A DNA stretch of 64,000 bases from Schistocephalus solidus (taxonomy: Eukaryota > Platyhelminthes > Cestoda > Diphyllobothriidea > Diphyllobothriidae): the NCBI GenBank assembly GCA_017591395.1, contig WEDG01000445.1:62001-126000 (forward strand), read 5' to 3'. The notes under the pieces are model-generated. The model made no database searches and was not told where the DNA came from. It saw only the letters and a program-made list of their open reading frames with translations. Position numbers and translations under genes: made by a program. Below, piece after piece: positions 13,101-24,985 of this stretch. The first letter of the stretch is position 1, and every line of letters begins with the position of its first letter.

Positions 13101-14319
13101 GGTTTTTAGCTTATCATGCGTGTCTCTTTTAGGTTTGTTGCGACAGTAATTGCATAATCAGAATAAAAAAGATAGCGACATTTAAGAGAAACAATGAAGT
13201 AAAAACATATTGAGTATTCTTGACTAGACATGGAAGGGTACTGTAGGTTACAGAAGGCAAAAGAGACAAAGCAAAACACTCAACCTCACGAATACGGAAG
13301 AAGGTAATACTTAATGGGCTAACTTATCTTAATGGTAGGCATTATGAATAAGGCATATTTAAGAGTACCTTCAAGAGTCCACTTCTGTTAAAGAGAAAAA
13401 TAATTATCTCCAGAAAATAATGTTTGTATTATGGTTTCCTTCAATTTTTCAACAATCGCATGCGAGTCTTTTTCAGGTGGCAGTAACCAGGCACTTGGTT
13501 CATATGAATAATGACTTTTGTCTCTGCCAACAACCAAGGTGAAGCCAAATTTGTTTCCGTTTATCTATGTAGAGCTACTAAACGGGGTTTCTTATGTATA
13601 CTTTGGATCGTTTCCAGTTTTGTGTAGATGCCCAATTGGAGTATATCAAACGTTCACTTAATTATGCACGTTCTGTTCTCAGAAAGGCAAAAGAGATAAC
13701 AGTGATTATGTCTTGGTCCCATTGCGTGATAAGAAAGTAACAAACAAACTCAAATCAGCTGGTCATAAAGCAGGTGAACCACAAAATACCACATGATTGA
13801 ATAAAGCAGCGAATGTTCAAAGCTTTATGCAAGAAATTATTCACGAATTTGGCTGCAAGTTAGACGAAACTTGTCACCTTTTTCCTCACATCTTCGATTT
13901 TTTAACGTAGGGCAATCGAAAACATCAAAAAATTGGAAAACAACCGAAACGTCCGATATTTGGACATCGTCCTTTGAACGCAGTTCGGAGTCAGTAATAA
14001 AATATGACGTTAAATATTCATTAAACTCGTCGTCGAGAAGTAATAGGAACGTCTTTTTAATAAAATTCGGAATGTGGAAACCACCCCGACACAAACAGAA
14101 GGTCACCATGCCCTGTGAGTGCGAATATTTAGTTTTTAACCAATAAAAAGCCACGAACGATAAAATCGCATGCCGATGCATACGCAAACCATATTTCAAG
14201 GAAACGTTAGAATAGGAGACTAAAACACGTATGAAAGGATTTTTGTACCTAGTACTTTTGAATTCACACATCACTATTGAGGCTAGCGGAAATAGAGAGG
14301 ACGGAATAGTTATATGAAA
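7160..14319. other. Long stretch without a supportable gene
   Basis: AT-rich DNA with scattered short open frames. Apart from the 120-codon frame at 8171-8533, nothing resembles a known protein or RNA. A minus-strand open frame running through 13837-14595 crosses the end of the LINE at 14320, so its C-terminal half (13837-14320) is probably a chance reading. Confidence 0.45.
8171..8533 (-). CDS. Unrecognised 120-aa open frame
   Basis: An uninterrupted minus-strand frame starting with ATG. The region is GC-richer than its surroundings and the composition is not low-complexity: basic stretch TKKRRDLPC near residues 43-51, a segment GRAWAINAINNSGPTCW near 69-85, and a Ser/Thr/Gly/Asp-rich tail. 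No domain is recognised. It could be a remnant of a repeat-encoded protein, an exon, or chance. No splice sites or neighbouring coding exons were identified. Confidence 0.2.
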   Translation of the reverse strand: MSQPPCRDPAIFYRFHEAKILVRGVKHLSHELLEPYFSGPHSTKKRRDLPCPYSALRHFLGRRTSYMGRAWAINAINNSGPTCWIVITPTANINDGTMALNDSDATGHTSTPSSGDGESC

Positions 14320-15074
14320 TTTTGACCGTCGATTTCGACGAGGTTCACCGTATGCTCCAAGGAAGGGTGGTGCAGGGACGGCGACTTGCGCGTGAATAAG
14401 TTTTAAGTGATAGTAGCCTTGCGCTGCAGCTACCGCACTCTCTCCTCCTCCCCCACCTGAGCCTGGTTTAAAAGATAGAGTCAAGAAGACCAAAGATGGG
14501 AGAGGGCGCAGGTAGCTGGCGCGGCCGGAGCCACCCCTGGGTGTACCACAACACATGACTCGGATCCCATGGAGCGGCAGTGCCATAAAGGCCAAATTAA
14601 GAAGAAGTCATTGCAGCCTGACTCTCAGTCCGTCAGTCAGCCACTCCACACAAAACATACAGTGGGCTGACCACGCGGTCCGAGTTATCCCGTCAGTTGA
14701 CAACCTTCCAAGCCACGGCTATTAGCGCACCGTGTTATTTTCAAGCGCGTCAGGTTGTTTATAGTGAGGAAAATGCACTGAGCTGTTGACCTTACTCTCT
14801 CCCCCACCCCTATAATCAAACCACCATGCGAGCCGGTCAGTTGTCTGATGTGGGAGTAGGCGCATTGGCTGATGGGTCAGCGTACCCGTCTTCGCGCGCC
14901 ACACAACGACCTGGCCTCCATAACGCACACACCAAGATAAACTTACTCAGGGGATATGGAGGAGACATCCTTGTCTGACTCCCAGTCCACTGGTCAGCCA
15001 TTTGACACATACAGCCCATACACTGGGCCGATGGCGTGGTCTGGTGTAAGCGTCAGATTGGCTGCCTTCCAAGC

Positions 15075-15095
15075 CACGGTTTCTAGGAAACCGTG
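15075..15095. repeat. Perfect 9-bp hairpin in LINE 3' UTR
   Basis: CACGGTTTC and GAAACCGTG flank a 3-base loop. The same hairpin occurs in copy 2 at 34562-34582, at the same distance past the zinc-finger region. It could be a structure recognised by the reverse transcriptase; that role is inference. Confidence 0.75.
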
Positions 15096-15109
15096 TTATA
15101 CTCAGGTGA

Positions 15110-16080
15110 TTGTGAGGGTGTTGTCTATGTATTAGTGTAGATGGTGTGCGCTGATATGGCTTAGCCTCCGGTGGTAAACCGCAGGTTGTCGTGGAGGAGC
15201 ATGTGTCCAAATAGGCCCATGCGGTGTGTAAATGTGCAGGAGCAGTAAGGGCAGAGAAGGCGGGCCCGGCGACTGTATGTCGGAGAACCCAGGCACTGGT
15301 TCACCAGCCTCCGTGCGATGGATTCGCAAGTGACCGACCAGGCCGATGCGTGAGTTGAAGTTGTGGGTGCATTGTGGGCAGGAGAAATTGGTAGAGGCTG
15401 GGGATATCATTGATGAAAGTGGGGGTGGTAGTGGCAATAAGAATGACAGGAGCGGAGGGTGTGCATGATGTATCGGTGTTGTCAGAATTTCGGTGAGTTC
15501 CGCTGTCATGGAAGCTCATGTGACCGAATAGGCCCACGTGATGAGTGAATGCGCGAGTACAGTGAGGGCAGTAGAAACGGCGATCTCTGCTGTGTTTTGG
15601 TGCTCCACGCGCTGGTTCACCAGTCTCAGTACGATAGATTCGCAAGTGACTGACCAGGCCGATGCGTGAGGTGAATGTGCGGTCGCATAAAGGACAGTTT
15701 AGGAGAGAACCCCCATCGCTTATGGTGCTGGTGGTGGTAGTGAAGGCAAAGGTGGTGGTGGTTTCGGTGGTGGGGGTAACAGGCGATGAGTATTGGGATG
15801 TGATCTGTATGATGGTGGGAGTGAGGGAATTGATGCCAGAAGTGAGGGTGGGGGAGTCAACAGGAGGGTTGGCAGAATTTGACGTAAAAGGTGGAATTGT
15901 CAGATTGTTGGTGCATTGCGTCCGAAGATGTCCAAACAGGCCGATTCGCAGGCGGAAGATGCGTTTACAGTGCGGGTATGTTGGTAGGGCCTGGGCATCG
16001 ACAGCGTTGGTAAGGGGCGCTGGTGACTTTCGTGCCGCTCTTTTGGCCTTGGCGGTGGCGATCCGGTTGGCCTCATAGAT
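15110..16080 (-). pseudogene. LINE C2H2 zinc-finger tail (copy 1)
   Basis: Downstream of the reverse transcriptase the frame encodes several fingers of the form CPxC-x12-HxxxH, joined by Ser/Thr/Pro-rich spacers and a repeated linker RIHRTEAGEPVPG. Visible fingers include CPHCTRAFTHHVGLFGHM and CPQCTHNFNSRIGLVGHL, split over two frames (15301-15645 and 15132-15509). The fingers alternate between GLVGHL and GLFGHM types, suggesting internal duplication. They probably bind nucleic acid during retrotransposition. Frameshifts break the array. The plus-strand open frame at 15662-16078 is only the antisense of this region. Confidence 0.8.
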
Positions 16081-16122
16081 TGCTGAACCAGTCTTTACGG
16101 ATCTTCTCCATGCCGGTCTATC

Positions 16123-17720
16123 CTAAGCGAGATCTTCCCAGGTCACCGGGTTGATTTGCAGTTGCTTCAGCGATTTCTTCAAAGTGTCCTTGCCGCATCG
16201 TTGTTCATCTCCCTGTCGGTGAGCACCCATAGCGACATCTCCGTAGAAAATTCGTTTGGGTAGTCGCTCGTCATCCATTCTTACCAGGTGGCCGTTCCAT
16301 CGCAGTTGCATTTTCCTCAGCATGGCGTGGATGCTGAGGATTCCGGTCTGCTCCAGGTCTTCCGTGTCCGGGATCCTTATTTGCCATCTTAGTTTCAGTA
16401 TTCTGCTGAGGCAACCGAGATGGAAGTGATTAAGCGTCCTTGCTTGGTTCAAGTAGATGGTCTACGTCTCCGTTCCATAAAGAAGTGTCGTCAAGACGAC
16501 GGTCTTTTACATCTTCAGTTTGGTGTTCAGGTGAATACCGTGGCGATTCCACACGGAGGCCTGCAGCCTGCGGAAGGTCTGACTGGCTTTGGAGATCCGC
16601 TGGGCAACCTCTTCATCGACTTTCGTGTTGCGTGACAGCGTGCTTCCTAGATAAGCAAAGGTTTCCATGTTTTTGAGTTGAGCACCGTTGACATTGAGAG
16701 CAACACTCCTTTGCATGTTCTCCTCCGTCACGATGTTAAGTTCGCAGTCGTCCACGAAGAGCAAGTAATGGACTGTAGTCATAGACACGCTCATTGAAGC
16801 CTGCATACCCCGACTGTTGAGAAGGTGCCCGTCAGTTCTGTAGGCGATGCGGATACCATGCTGGTCATCACGGTAGGCGTCCATCAGCATAGCCGAGAAG
16901 ATGAGACTGAATAGAGTTCGAGCTAATACGCAGCCCTGCTTCACTCCGTTGGTCACTGCGAATGCTTCCGATACCGTTCAATTGTCAGTGAAGCGCGCCG
17001 TCATCCCGTCATGAAGTTGACGCACCATGTGCGTGGACCGCTCAGGACAGCCGTATTTTTGCATGACTTTCCACAGTCCGTCGCGATTCACCTTGTCAAA
17101 GGCTTTCGTCAGATTTACGAAGGTAGTGTATAGGTGAGTTCGCATCTCCTGTCAGGCGGCAAAGATTATATCGGTTGTCCCGTGGTGTCAGTGGAATCCA
17201 CATTGGCTTTCCGGGAGCAGGCACTGCTCTATATGACCGTTAAGACGATTGAAATATTACGAGCGAAGATAATCCCGGCAATGTTGAGCAACGATATGCC
17301 TCTGTGATTATCACAGAATTTTCGGTTCCCCATCCGTTTGTAGAGACGGACGATGGTCGCGTATTTGAAATCCTGAGGAACTTGTCCTTGGTGCCACATC
17401 TCCTGGAAGAGTGTTGTGAGTTCTGCCATCAGCTGGGGCCCACCGTGCTAGTAGACTTCCGGTTGGATTGCGTCGGATCCCGTTGCTTGACCGGTGGAAA
17501 TCTGCTGCACGGCCTGGATGGTTTCTGGTAGGGAAGGCGGCAGATTCAGGTCATTGTTCGTGTCCACTTGAGGGAGGTGGTCAATGGCAGCATCAGAGAT
17601 GGCTGATGACCAATAAAGGATACTTCTGAAGTGCTCGGCCCAGCGCTTCAGAATTTGTGATTTCTCTGTCAGCAGTGTTGTGCCGTCAGAGCTGAGCAGC
17701 GGTGCGGTCCCCTTCATCCA
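16123..17720 (-). pseudogene. LINE reverse transcriptase (copy 1)
   Basis: Pieces in order on the minus strand: 17717-17448 (linker and GSDAIQPEVY, RT motif 1 region), 17429-17229 (DFKYATIVRLYKRMGN and NHRGISLLN), 16956-16507 ([19 protein letters not shown], then [10 protein letters not shown], the catalytic box) and 16452-16123 (the tail with [18 protein letters not shown]). The usual LLFADD is LLFVDD here. After that box roughly 39 codons present in copy 2 are missing, which removes part of the palm/thumb. Further stops and frameshifts separate the pieces, so the enzyme is dead. Confidence 0.8.
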
Positions 17721-17799
17721 CAGGCCGTAGATGGCCTTGATGGTTTTGAAAAGGTTTCATTTCATTGCGGTTCGCATACCCCTGGATTTCCTTAGCCTT

Positions 17800-18545
17800 T
17801 CAGATCATCCAGGCATCCTGCATCTCCCGCAGCCGTTGCCGTATAAGGCGCCAGCATCTGACGAAGGCTGCTTTGCTGGCGTCAGTACGAAGGTCCATGT
17901 AGGCTTTGTGTATTTCATTCTTCTCCGCGAGTAATTTGCTGATGTCGGCGTCATTGTCGTCAAACCAATCCTGGTTTTGACGGCGTGCGCGTCCGAGGAC
18001 TCCGAGGGCGGTGGTCTGGATGACATTTCGCAGTTGACCCCATCGTGTTTCCACGGTGCCGTTATTATCTGGAGCATGCAGGTTCTCCAGTTTCTCGGTT
18101 ATTTGGTTGCTGAGATCAAAACAGTGAGCAGGCGAATTTAACAAAAGAGACTTTAACTTACCTGGCGGCCGCTTACCTTGGGGCCTTCGTCAGCGTTGCA
18201 GTTGGAGCCTCATCTGGGAGATAAAGAGGTGGTGATCTGTCCAACCATCGGCATCGCGGATCAACTTGGTTACCAACACTTTTTGTGGCAAAGGCCACAC
18301 CTGCGTCACGTCGCTATGCCTTTGGCCGCCCGCGCCAGAAGAAGGTGCAGCCGGCAGCCACCTCCTCCAGCTGACCCTGCTCAGAGAATCGGGTCTCGCT
18401 GACAGCAGCAATGTTCACCTTGTAGCGCGCCAGTTCCCGAGCGACTAGCGTCTTTCTCCGTTCCGGCCGGTTGCTCCTAGGATTGTCTAAAAGGAAACGA
18501 ACATTCCAGGCTGCTAATGTTAGTGGATATACCCGAGCAGGCTGG
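17800..18545 (-). pseudogene. LINE AP-endonuclease (copy 1)
   Basis: The minus-strand frame opens with PLTLAAWNVRFLLDNP (about 18535-18490) and continues ETRFSEQGQLEEV to about 18310. It then jumps to the last endonuclease block, [12 protein letters not shown], near 18260-18210. The central catalytic segment with GDFNA, present in copies 2 and 3, is deleted. The linker with RQNQDWFDDNDADISKLLAEK follows at 18144-17800. The Asn of AWNVR and the DxxxxDH end of the nuclease are visible, so the APE-type family call is secure although the protein is not functional. Confidence 0.75.
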
Positions 18546-18560
18546 CGGGTGACGTGAATT

Positions 18561-21500
18561 TTGTTACTTTGTGTAGTCTTTCTGACTACGTTGATTGCCC
18601 TCAGTAAAATGGTGATAAAGAGGGACAATAGGAAGGTTTTACGCAGTGCTTTTGGTATATTCCTTAAAGCATTCTATATTTTTTCAAATATAAACAATCA
18701 ACTGGCCAGAAAATTCTTTCTTGGTTGCTTTTTGAATGACGTTTTGAAAAGCGAGGCTGTATGGGACGAAATGTGATGACGTCAGCACCATATAAATCAA
18801 CTTTTAAATGTAATATGCAGTGTGACAATTAGTATAACGCACATTAGAATGTAACTTACAAACGCAATATTCTTTTCCTCAAAAAAGAATCTAATCAAAA
18901 TGTTGCTGTCTTTCCAGGCTTTATAATCGTTCTTTGAAACTCGGACGCCACAAGACGTGTTCTTTAGCATTTTCTGACCTTACTTTATTCAAACAATGGA
19001 AGGCAAATATAGTTCCTTTAGCTTATAACTGCAAGGCATTTGTATTTAATGGTTCTAATACTTTCCGTTGTTTGTACGTGCAAGGGTTCGGATGGTGGTT
19101 TTCTGCCTAGACAAGGAAATTTACTGAGTATTCAACTACTGAGTGCCTGCTCGGAATATGAGCTTTATCAATTTTAAAACTCTTTGTAAAAGATCATCTT
19201 TAAAATTCGCTTTAATTGAGTACATAGCATATGAATTAATATGTCTTCTAGTACTCTGCTAATTAAGGTCCTGAGTGTTTTTATCATTTTTCCTCTACAG
19301 GAGCTGTTTTTATTTCCACTGAAAACAGAAAATTACTTTGAAACTTGTTTTAGAGCAACTATAATTATGCTTTCTTTATTTTTAAACAAAGCAAAGGAAA
19401 ATTATTTTGCAGTAGACTGGTCGGAGTAAAGAGAAAGAAAGAGACATGATACCGGTGGGAACGACAAATAAATTGGTCCTTATTTGTGAGCTCGGGAAGG
19501 TTTGCAAAAATTCATTTCAGAAAATAAAAGAAGCAGCAAAACAGATCGCACCCGAATGGAGTTTTAACCAATTACCCATTAGCAAAATGATTGCTTAAAA
19601 ACAAGAAAATTTATGCACGGTTTAAAGAAACTGTTGGTTACTGTTCAGAGCCACCTTGGTTACCTTGAGTACATGCAGGTCATAAGGTGATTGCGCAGCA
19701 CCAAATCGATCTTAGGATTTCCTCAGTTTTCACCCGAAGGCCAGGCTTCAAGTTATTGTCGGTGTGAAATCCTTCCACATAAAATGATTTCCTTTGCGGC
19801 TGGGAATTTGAATTATTTACCCGTTTAACAGTTATGAGGAGCCAGTTTTCTAATTTATCACCTACTGCACAGCCATTTTATGTGCGCATATGTACTTTAA
19901 GAAAAACGTTTGTCCGATTTTGTCATTAGATGCTCATTTAAGGCACTTGATGCGCTACAATGCTTCCTCTCATTTAATCTGTCTTTAATTTTCATGACCT
20001 GGCAGGGGTATAATTACAACACGTAATCACGCAACACCACAGTTGGTCACTTCTAAAATTTTCTTTTTATGGGACAGAGCATATCAGTTCATCGATGTTG
20101 TTTACGTCAGGGTCCATTGGGAAAAACAAGCATTCGGACAGTTACTTCACATAATTTAGAAGCAGCTAACCTGAGCCTGCTTTAAGAGAATTTTCCCAAG
20201 ATATTCAAACTAAGAAGACGCCTCGTGTTAATTGCATTAATCTAAACCGTTTTCTAAACTTAAGATATCAGAAATCATTTAGCAAACACAAACCAGACAT
20301 TTAGTTGCTGCTCATTTTCTTCACCCTCGTTAAGATTGTATCTAGAAAGTATGAGTTGTGTAGATCTTCTCGAGGATGTCAAATGTATGAACAACTTAAA
20401 ACTGACAATGCAACGCGGTCAATATCCTCCGTCGAAGAAACTGGAAGACTGATCTTGACGCTAATTGCTAACCACATTGCAGTATTGCAAAGAGATGACA
20501 CCAATTCGCAAATTGCGGATCATTTGGCGAGAATTTTCCACGAATTTAAGTTCGATGTGGCCAAAATTCGTGCAGAGGTGATAATTGCCTGGGCCGTGAG
20601 TTTTTTCATCATGATTTACAAGTTCCTGGTCTATTAACAAAATCATTGACCTCCTCAAGCTATACTTAATGCTGAGTCTAGAGCACTCAGCAACCTGGGG
20701 ATTGACCATGTGAATAAAGTTTCCAACGTCATTATCGGTGAGCCAGGTGGCTGAGCAATCATCACGCCAAATTCCAAAATCGGTGATGAAATTTCAGCAA
20801 AAAACGACTTCATGCCGGTCATCGAGCAATAAGTAGCATAGTGAAGATATCTTATAAATACTCCAACTCCCTGTGTACAAGTTACTAGTATCTGATACTG
20901 TATCTGAAGATGCGGTCAAGATGCAGTCCATAACTTCAGGTTAATAAAGTTCTTGTCCCACTGATCGCGTCTACTTCTTTTCAGTGACCAACAAATCTTC
21001 CTCCTTTCTATCCAAACAAACCCATGTAACTTTAACGTTCGACTTTCTTAAGTCGAGGTAATGTCAAGGTAGCTCACGAACCTTAAGGGCAATATTCGCG
21101 TTTTTATAACTTGTAATTCTAAAAAGGTCGGACCATAATACTCAACTATAAAAGTATTCAAAACTTTTGTTGCATACCCGATAAAAAGTTGAATAGCTTT
21201 ATTCGTTTAAAAATTTCGGGTATAGAAAGGAAAAAAGCTGCCTTTTGGCGTTTTCACAATGTATTAATGTAAGAAATGGCACGCGGATACAGTAAACGAC
21301 CTAATGTGTGTGATCAAAATTTGCGTTAGTAATATAGCCTACACTTGGTCATTTTCTATGTGTTGGTTGAGTATATTTAATGTTCAGAGAGCCCTTTTCT
21401 AAAATACAAGGGATTTTTTGAGGGAAAGCAGGCCAGATTAGGGTGAAATAGGAGGTTCTAGATTATTAAAGAGATTTTCTATGCTATTTTTATATTACAG

Positions 21501-22074
21501 AACAACAGATATTGTTTCTGTGCATTTTGCTATAGAATATTGAACTTGGCGATGAAGATTCCAGACAAACTCCTTTCTTTTAATTCAAATAAAATCAGGT
21601 TAAGACCAGTGTAAGGAATAGAACGTTTTTCTAGAAACGAGAAATGAATTGAGTTTTAAAATTATTTATTGCAAAGTTCTGGTGTTTTTTTCCAAAAACG
21701 AAAGTATTTTTCGGCCACTCTTTTGTTCATTGATAATCATATATTGGGGCATTCAAGGTAAAAATAATGTGACCAAAAAAGCCCCAATATATAGCAAAGG
21801 CTAAGGTCTTAATTCTCAGTAGTCAGTGTTACATTTCATTTCAGGGAATTCAAAACGGTCAAAATTCTATATTTCTAATCTGCGTCAACATTGCATAAAT
21901 TTAAATTGTGCATATATTCGTCTGGTTAATATCCAGACTGCTGTACTTTATTAATTAAAGTTTTTGAATTGATCTCAGGCATATTAATTGCAGATAGGTA
22001 TGGGTGGCGATGACTTCTGTGCATTGAGTTTTCATGTTCGTTTGAAACTACAGAAATGACCCAAGCGTCTATCT
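18561..22074. other. No gene seen; AT-rich
   Basis: A 110-codon frame at 20305-20637 (plus) contains a helical-looking stretch QIADHLARIFHEFKFDVA but matches no family I know. A 12-bp perfect inverted repeat ATATATTGGGGC / GCCCCAATATAT lies at 21739-21750 and 21781-21792. Nothing else is recognised. Confidence 0.4.
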
Positions 22075-22085
22075 CCCTAATAGCA
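22075..22085 (+). repeat. Left terminal inverted repeat
   Basis: CCCTAATAGCA, the exact reverse complement of 24986-24996. It does not begin with the CACT of classical CACTA elements. Confidence 0.8.
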
Positions 22086-22513
22086 ATTCATATCAGACGT
22101 ATATCGCCCGGATATCCACATGTCGAGATACATATGTCCACCGTATGTCGACTTTGTCCGCTTTTCCGACATATGCCCAATATCGAAATGTCGATATTTG
22201 TCGAAATAGACGAAAAAGGGTCAGATACTTCCTACTTAACCCCCCATTTAAAACGAAAAAATATGGAACGCCCATTATTATTCCTCTACCGTGACCGCCA
22301 ACAACGTAACCATTACTTCCCATCCTATTCAGCTCGCGTATACGCCACTAAAGTCACATTTTCCCATTTTCTCAACGTGTGGTACAAAATGTAAACACAC
22401 AGTTGATGGAAATATAAAAAATGTGTATTATAAAATGTCCTTAATAATATATGTACAATAATGGGTATTAGTCTACTTAATATAAACAATATGGGGTTGT
22501 GGAATACGTTCAA

Positions 22514-23460
22514 TCAGGGGTTAGCCGGGTTGTCAAGATGGGGGTTTGGAGTGGAGGTGGCTAGTCCTGGGTGGCATTCTAAAAATAGACAGTTAAGCAA
22601 TATGAAAGGAAATCAACTCACCATAAAAGGGTAATTCAGGCACGTGCCTTTGAACCCTCTTGCCGGCGGCATCGAGGGACCTTTTCAGGCGCCTTACAAA
22701 TGCGGCCTCCAACTCATAAAGGTTTAGACGGCCGCCGCCATTCCACCTTACGTACAGCTCTAAATTGTTTGAAATTAACAATAGATGTTTATACCCACCT
22801 GTAATAAGTTCACATAATTTGGACCCTGATAAAGCATCTTCGCCTTTGCGTCCTTGGAAATTCAGTTCCAAGGCTATAGCATCATCGAAAATTGCATAAA
22901 ATATGCGCTTAACGAAGTCGTCCGTATTTCGGCCCCCGAGGCAGGATAAATATGACTCCTAATTGAAAATGTAAATAATTGATGGGTACTTACCAGTTCC
23001 CTGTGGAAATTTGGATTCAGCAGCCGTTCATGTTAATCTCTGAAAGCAGCACGGCTGGCTATCGGCTGTTCGACTGGATTTAGGGGGATTGATATACCCA
23101 TTTGAATGGGAGCTGTACTGGCTGTCGGTAGAGTAAGCTCCGACGTTCGCAGTTTTGCTAGAATACGACGTTGGGTGGCCTGCACTTGCAGCAGCCGTTT
23201 CCCAATTATGTTGAAACGTCGATACATGTCTGCCTGAAATTCCGTTTGGGATTTTGAAGCAGATGCGTCTAGAACAATGAATACTCATAAGATAACAGTC
23301 TTACCTGCTTGCTGAGGACATCTTCTGGAAGGCAAAGTTTCCACTGATGTGTCAGAGACGGCATTTGATTGTTCTTCCTATTCATACTTATACGTGCAAC
23401 ATGATACCTACCGGTGAAAGTGTAGGTGTCTGGTCCCACAAGTAGGAGTCCTCTTCCCTG
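22514..23460 (-). pseudogene. DUF4806-like transposon companion gene, spliced
   Basis: Exons on the minus strand, read from splice sites and frame continuity: about 23457-23412, 23377-23305, 23268-22994, 22958-22799, 22759-22622 and 22578-22514. Introns are 34, 36, 35, 39 and 43 nt, all GT-AG, and codon phase agrees at every junction. The product has an acidic/Ser-Pro lead-in (YLWDQTPTLSP), a helical block MYRRFNIIGKRLLQ, a proline stretch, then ERLLNPNFHREL, and the core CLGGRNTDDFVKRIFYAIF with LELNFQGRKGEDA. It ends in a helix YELEAAFVRRLKRS and a TGA stop at 22514-22516. This order resembles DUF4806 proteins of animals. One in-frame TAA just before HERLLNP (about 23040) breaks it. The upstream start is not resolved. 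Confidence 0.6.
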
Positions 23461-23750
23461 TAACGACGTGGTCACTTTGAATGCCGCTGTGAGCTCATGA
23501 TCAATATCTACAACCGAACAGTAATGTATAAGTTCAGGGATTGTTATCCTTTGTTTATTGCCACTTCAACCCTTCAGAGCAAGTGAACCTCTAACTAGGT
23601 GGGCTGTGCGGTTGTAGGGTTCACGTGCAATGTTCCCACTTGGGGAAGGGTATGTAAGTAGCCGATATTGTAAATGGCTATGTGGCTTTACGCCACGAGT
23701 CTATTAATTCTATTAACACATAAAAACCATCTCTAGGGAAGCAAGCATAT

Positions 23751-24545
23751 TTACGAATTTGATGAGGTAAATCTGTCATCGTCCTTTCTATCCACATTGC
23801 CATCACCAACATATACAACTTTGTCCATATATACCCCAACTATGTCGCACAGTTCGCATCCATGATATGCATTAACATTCTTGATTTGCTCAACAAAAGA
23901 TCTAGCCGGTGCATCACATATAACAGCTGCTATGCGCACCATAACTGACTGATCATAGTTATCTAAACTAATACCAGTATACTGTAACTGATTTATTTCA
24001 TCCACAGTTTGCTTACAAAAAGCTAGAACATCATTTGGCTTGCCTTTTCCACAGTAAATAGCAACTGGGAATACAGCACTAATGAACGGACGGATAACCA
24101 TTGCTAAAATAGGCCAAAATCCTAGCTTGGTCTTCCGAAAAACGGGTAACCCATCAATAGCTAAGTTAACTACAATCTCATTCTCACCTTCGGGAACTCT
24201 ATTCGTCTCCAGGAGTCGTTTAATTTTACTTCCCAGTCCTAGGTGAACATATTCCCCAGTACCCATTTCACTAATACGAGAGCTGTAAGATGCCCTTAGC
24301 AGTGTTCGGGGGTCTGTGGGCATGTCTGGGACAAGCGATTTAAAAATTTCCAGAACATTACGTAGGTGGCTATGGGCAATGTTTGATTCAATAGCCCATT
24401 CCCTTACCCTATCCTGAATTGACTTATGCGAGGGAATACCACTCTCTGTGCTGCTTTCCTCCTCATCGGATGATGAGGGAGATCCCTCGCTGGCATCTGT
24501 GGACTCATTAGTGGATCTATCTACATCAACGGGCATGTCGATCAC
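23751..24545 (-). pseudogene. tnp2/EnSpm-like transposase, N-terminal half
   Basis: 264 codons. Residues 1-45 are Ser/Glu-rich, then comes LAIDGLPVFRKTKLGFWPIL (about 130-149), FPVAIYCGKGKPNDV, and AAVICDAPARSFVEQIKN with HGCELCDIVGVY (about 210-240). The IDGLP, CDAPAR and HGCExC blocks are typical of metazoan transposases of the CACTA/EnSpm (tnp2-related) kind, which cut and paste using a DDE active site. The frame stops soon after HGCELC, whereas family members continue for several hundred residues, so the C-terminal part is deleted. Further N-terminal coding (CKRTIRRHVAREVAEIYREV, about 24710-24620) lies upstream in another frame. Confidence 0.7.
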
Positions 24546-24985
24546 ATTTTGAGCACTAGGCGATGCTAACGTGCATTCCTCCTCATGTATAACTCGTCTG
24601 CGCTTAATCTATATCTATTAAGTTCATCATTAACCTCGCGGTATATTTCCGCGACTTCGCGGGCAACATGCCTTCTAATAGTCCTTTTACAGGGCTGCCT
24701 ATACATTGCAGATGGTTAATAAACAAAATAAATTGATATAAGAAACAGTTAAGCAATGTAAATGATAAATAGTGTTCGACAGAAGAGCAGGCAGAATTTC
24801 GGTGAACCACGTGCGTACGCAAGCAACGACAAATAAGTGGGATGGCCGCTTCCCGCGCCCACTCTAGACACACTATTATGCCTAACCAATCACAGCACGG
24901 AGTCTTAATATAGATTAACCAATGAGCAGAGGCTATTTCCTATCTCGGAATGTCGAGATTTACGTATATGCATGCAATATCCGCA

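Larger units (their letters stand above)
14320..18560 (-). mobile_element. Zinc-finger LINE, nearly full length (copy 1)
   Basis: Reading right to left, the element holds an AP-type endonuclease, a linker, a reverse transcriptase, a conserved C-terminal tail, a run of C2H2 zinc fingers, and a 3' UTR of about 750 bp ending near 14320. The whole layout is repeated on the plus strand at 30050-35340. Homology is lost above about 18560, so copy 1 lacks the 5' UTR present in copies 2 and 3, a normal 5' truncation. Stops, frameshifts and an internal deletion in the reverse transcriptase make it inactive. The endonuclease type and tail point to an RTE/CR1-like LINE, but the clade cannot be fixed by eye. 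Confidence 0.85.

Noticed and set aside
13837..14595. 252-codon minus-strand open frame, the second longest in the window.
   Set aside because: It crosses the 3' boundary of the LINE at 14320 and mixes LINE UTR with unique flank; no domain is recognised.
15662..16078. 138-codon plus-strand frame, nearly identical to one at 33620-34036 on the minus strand.
   Set aside because: It is antisense to the zinc-finger spacer of the LINE in both places; conservation reflects the element.
22056..22394. 112-codon plus-strand frame at the left end of the DNA transposon.
   Set aside because: It starts outside the element, runs through the terminal repeat and subterminal motifs, and has no counterpart domain.
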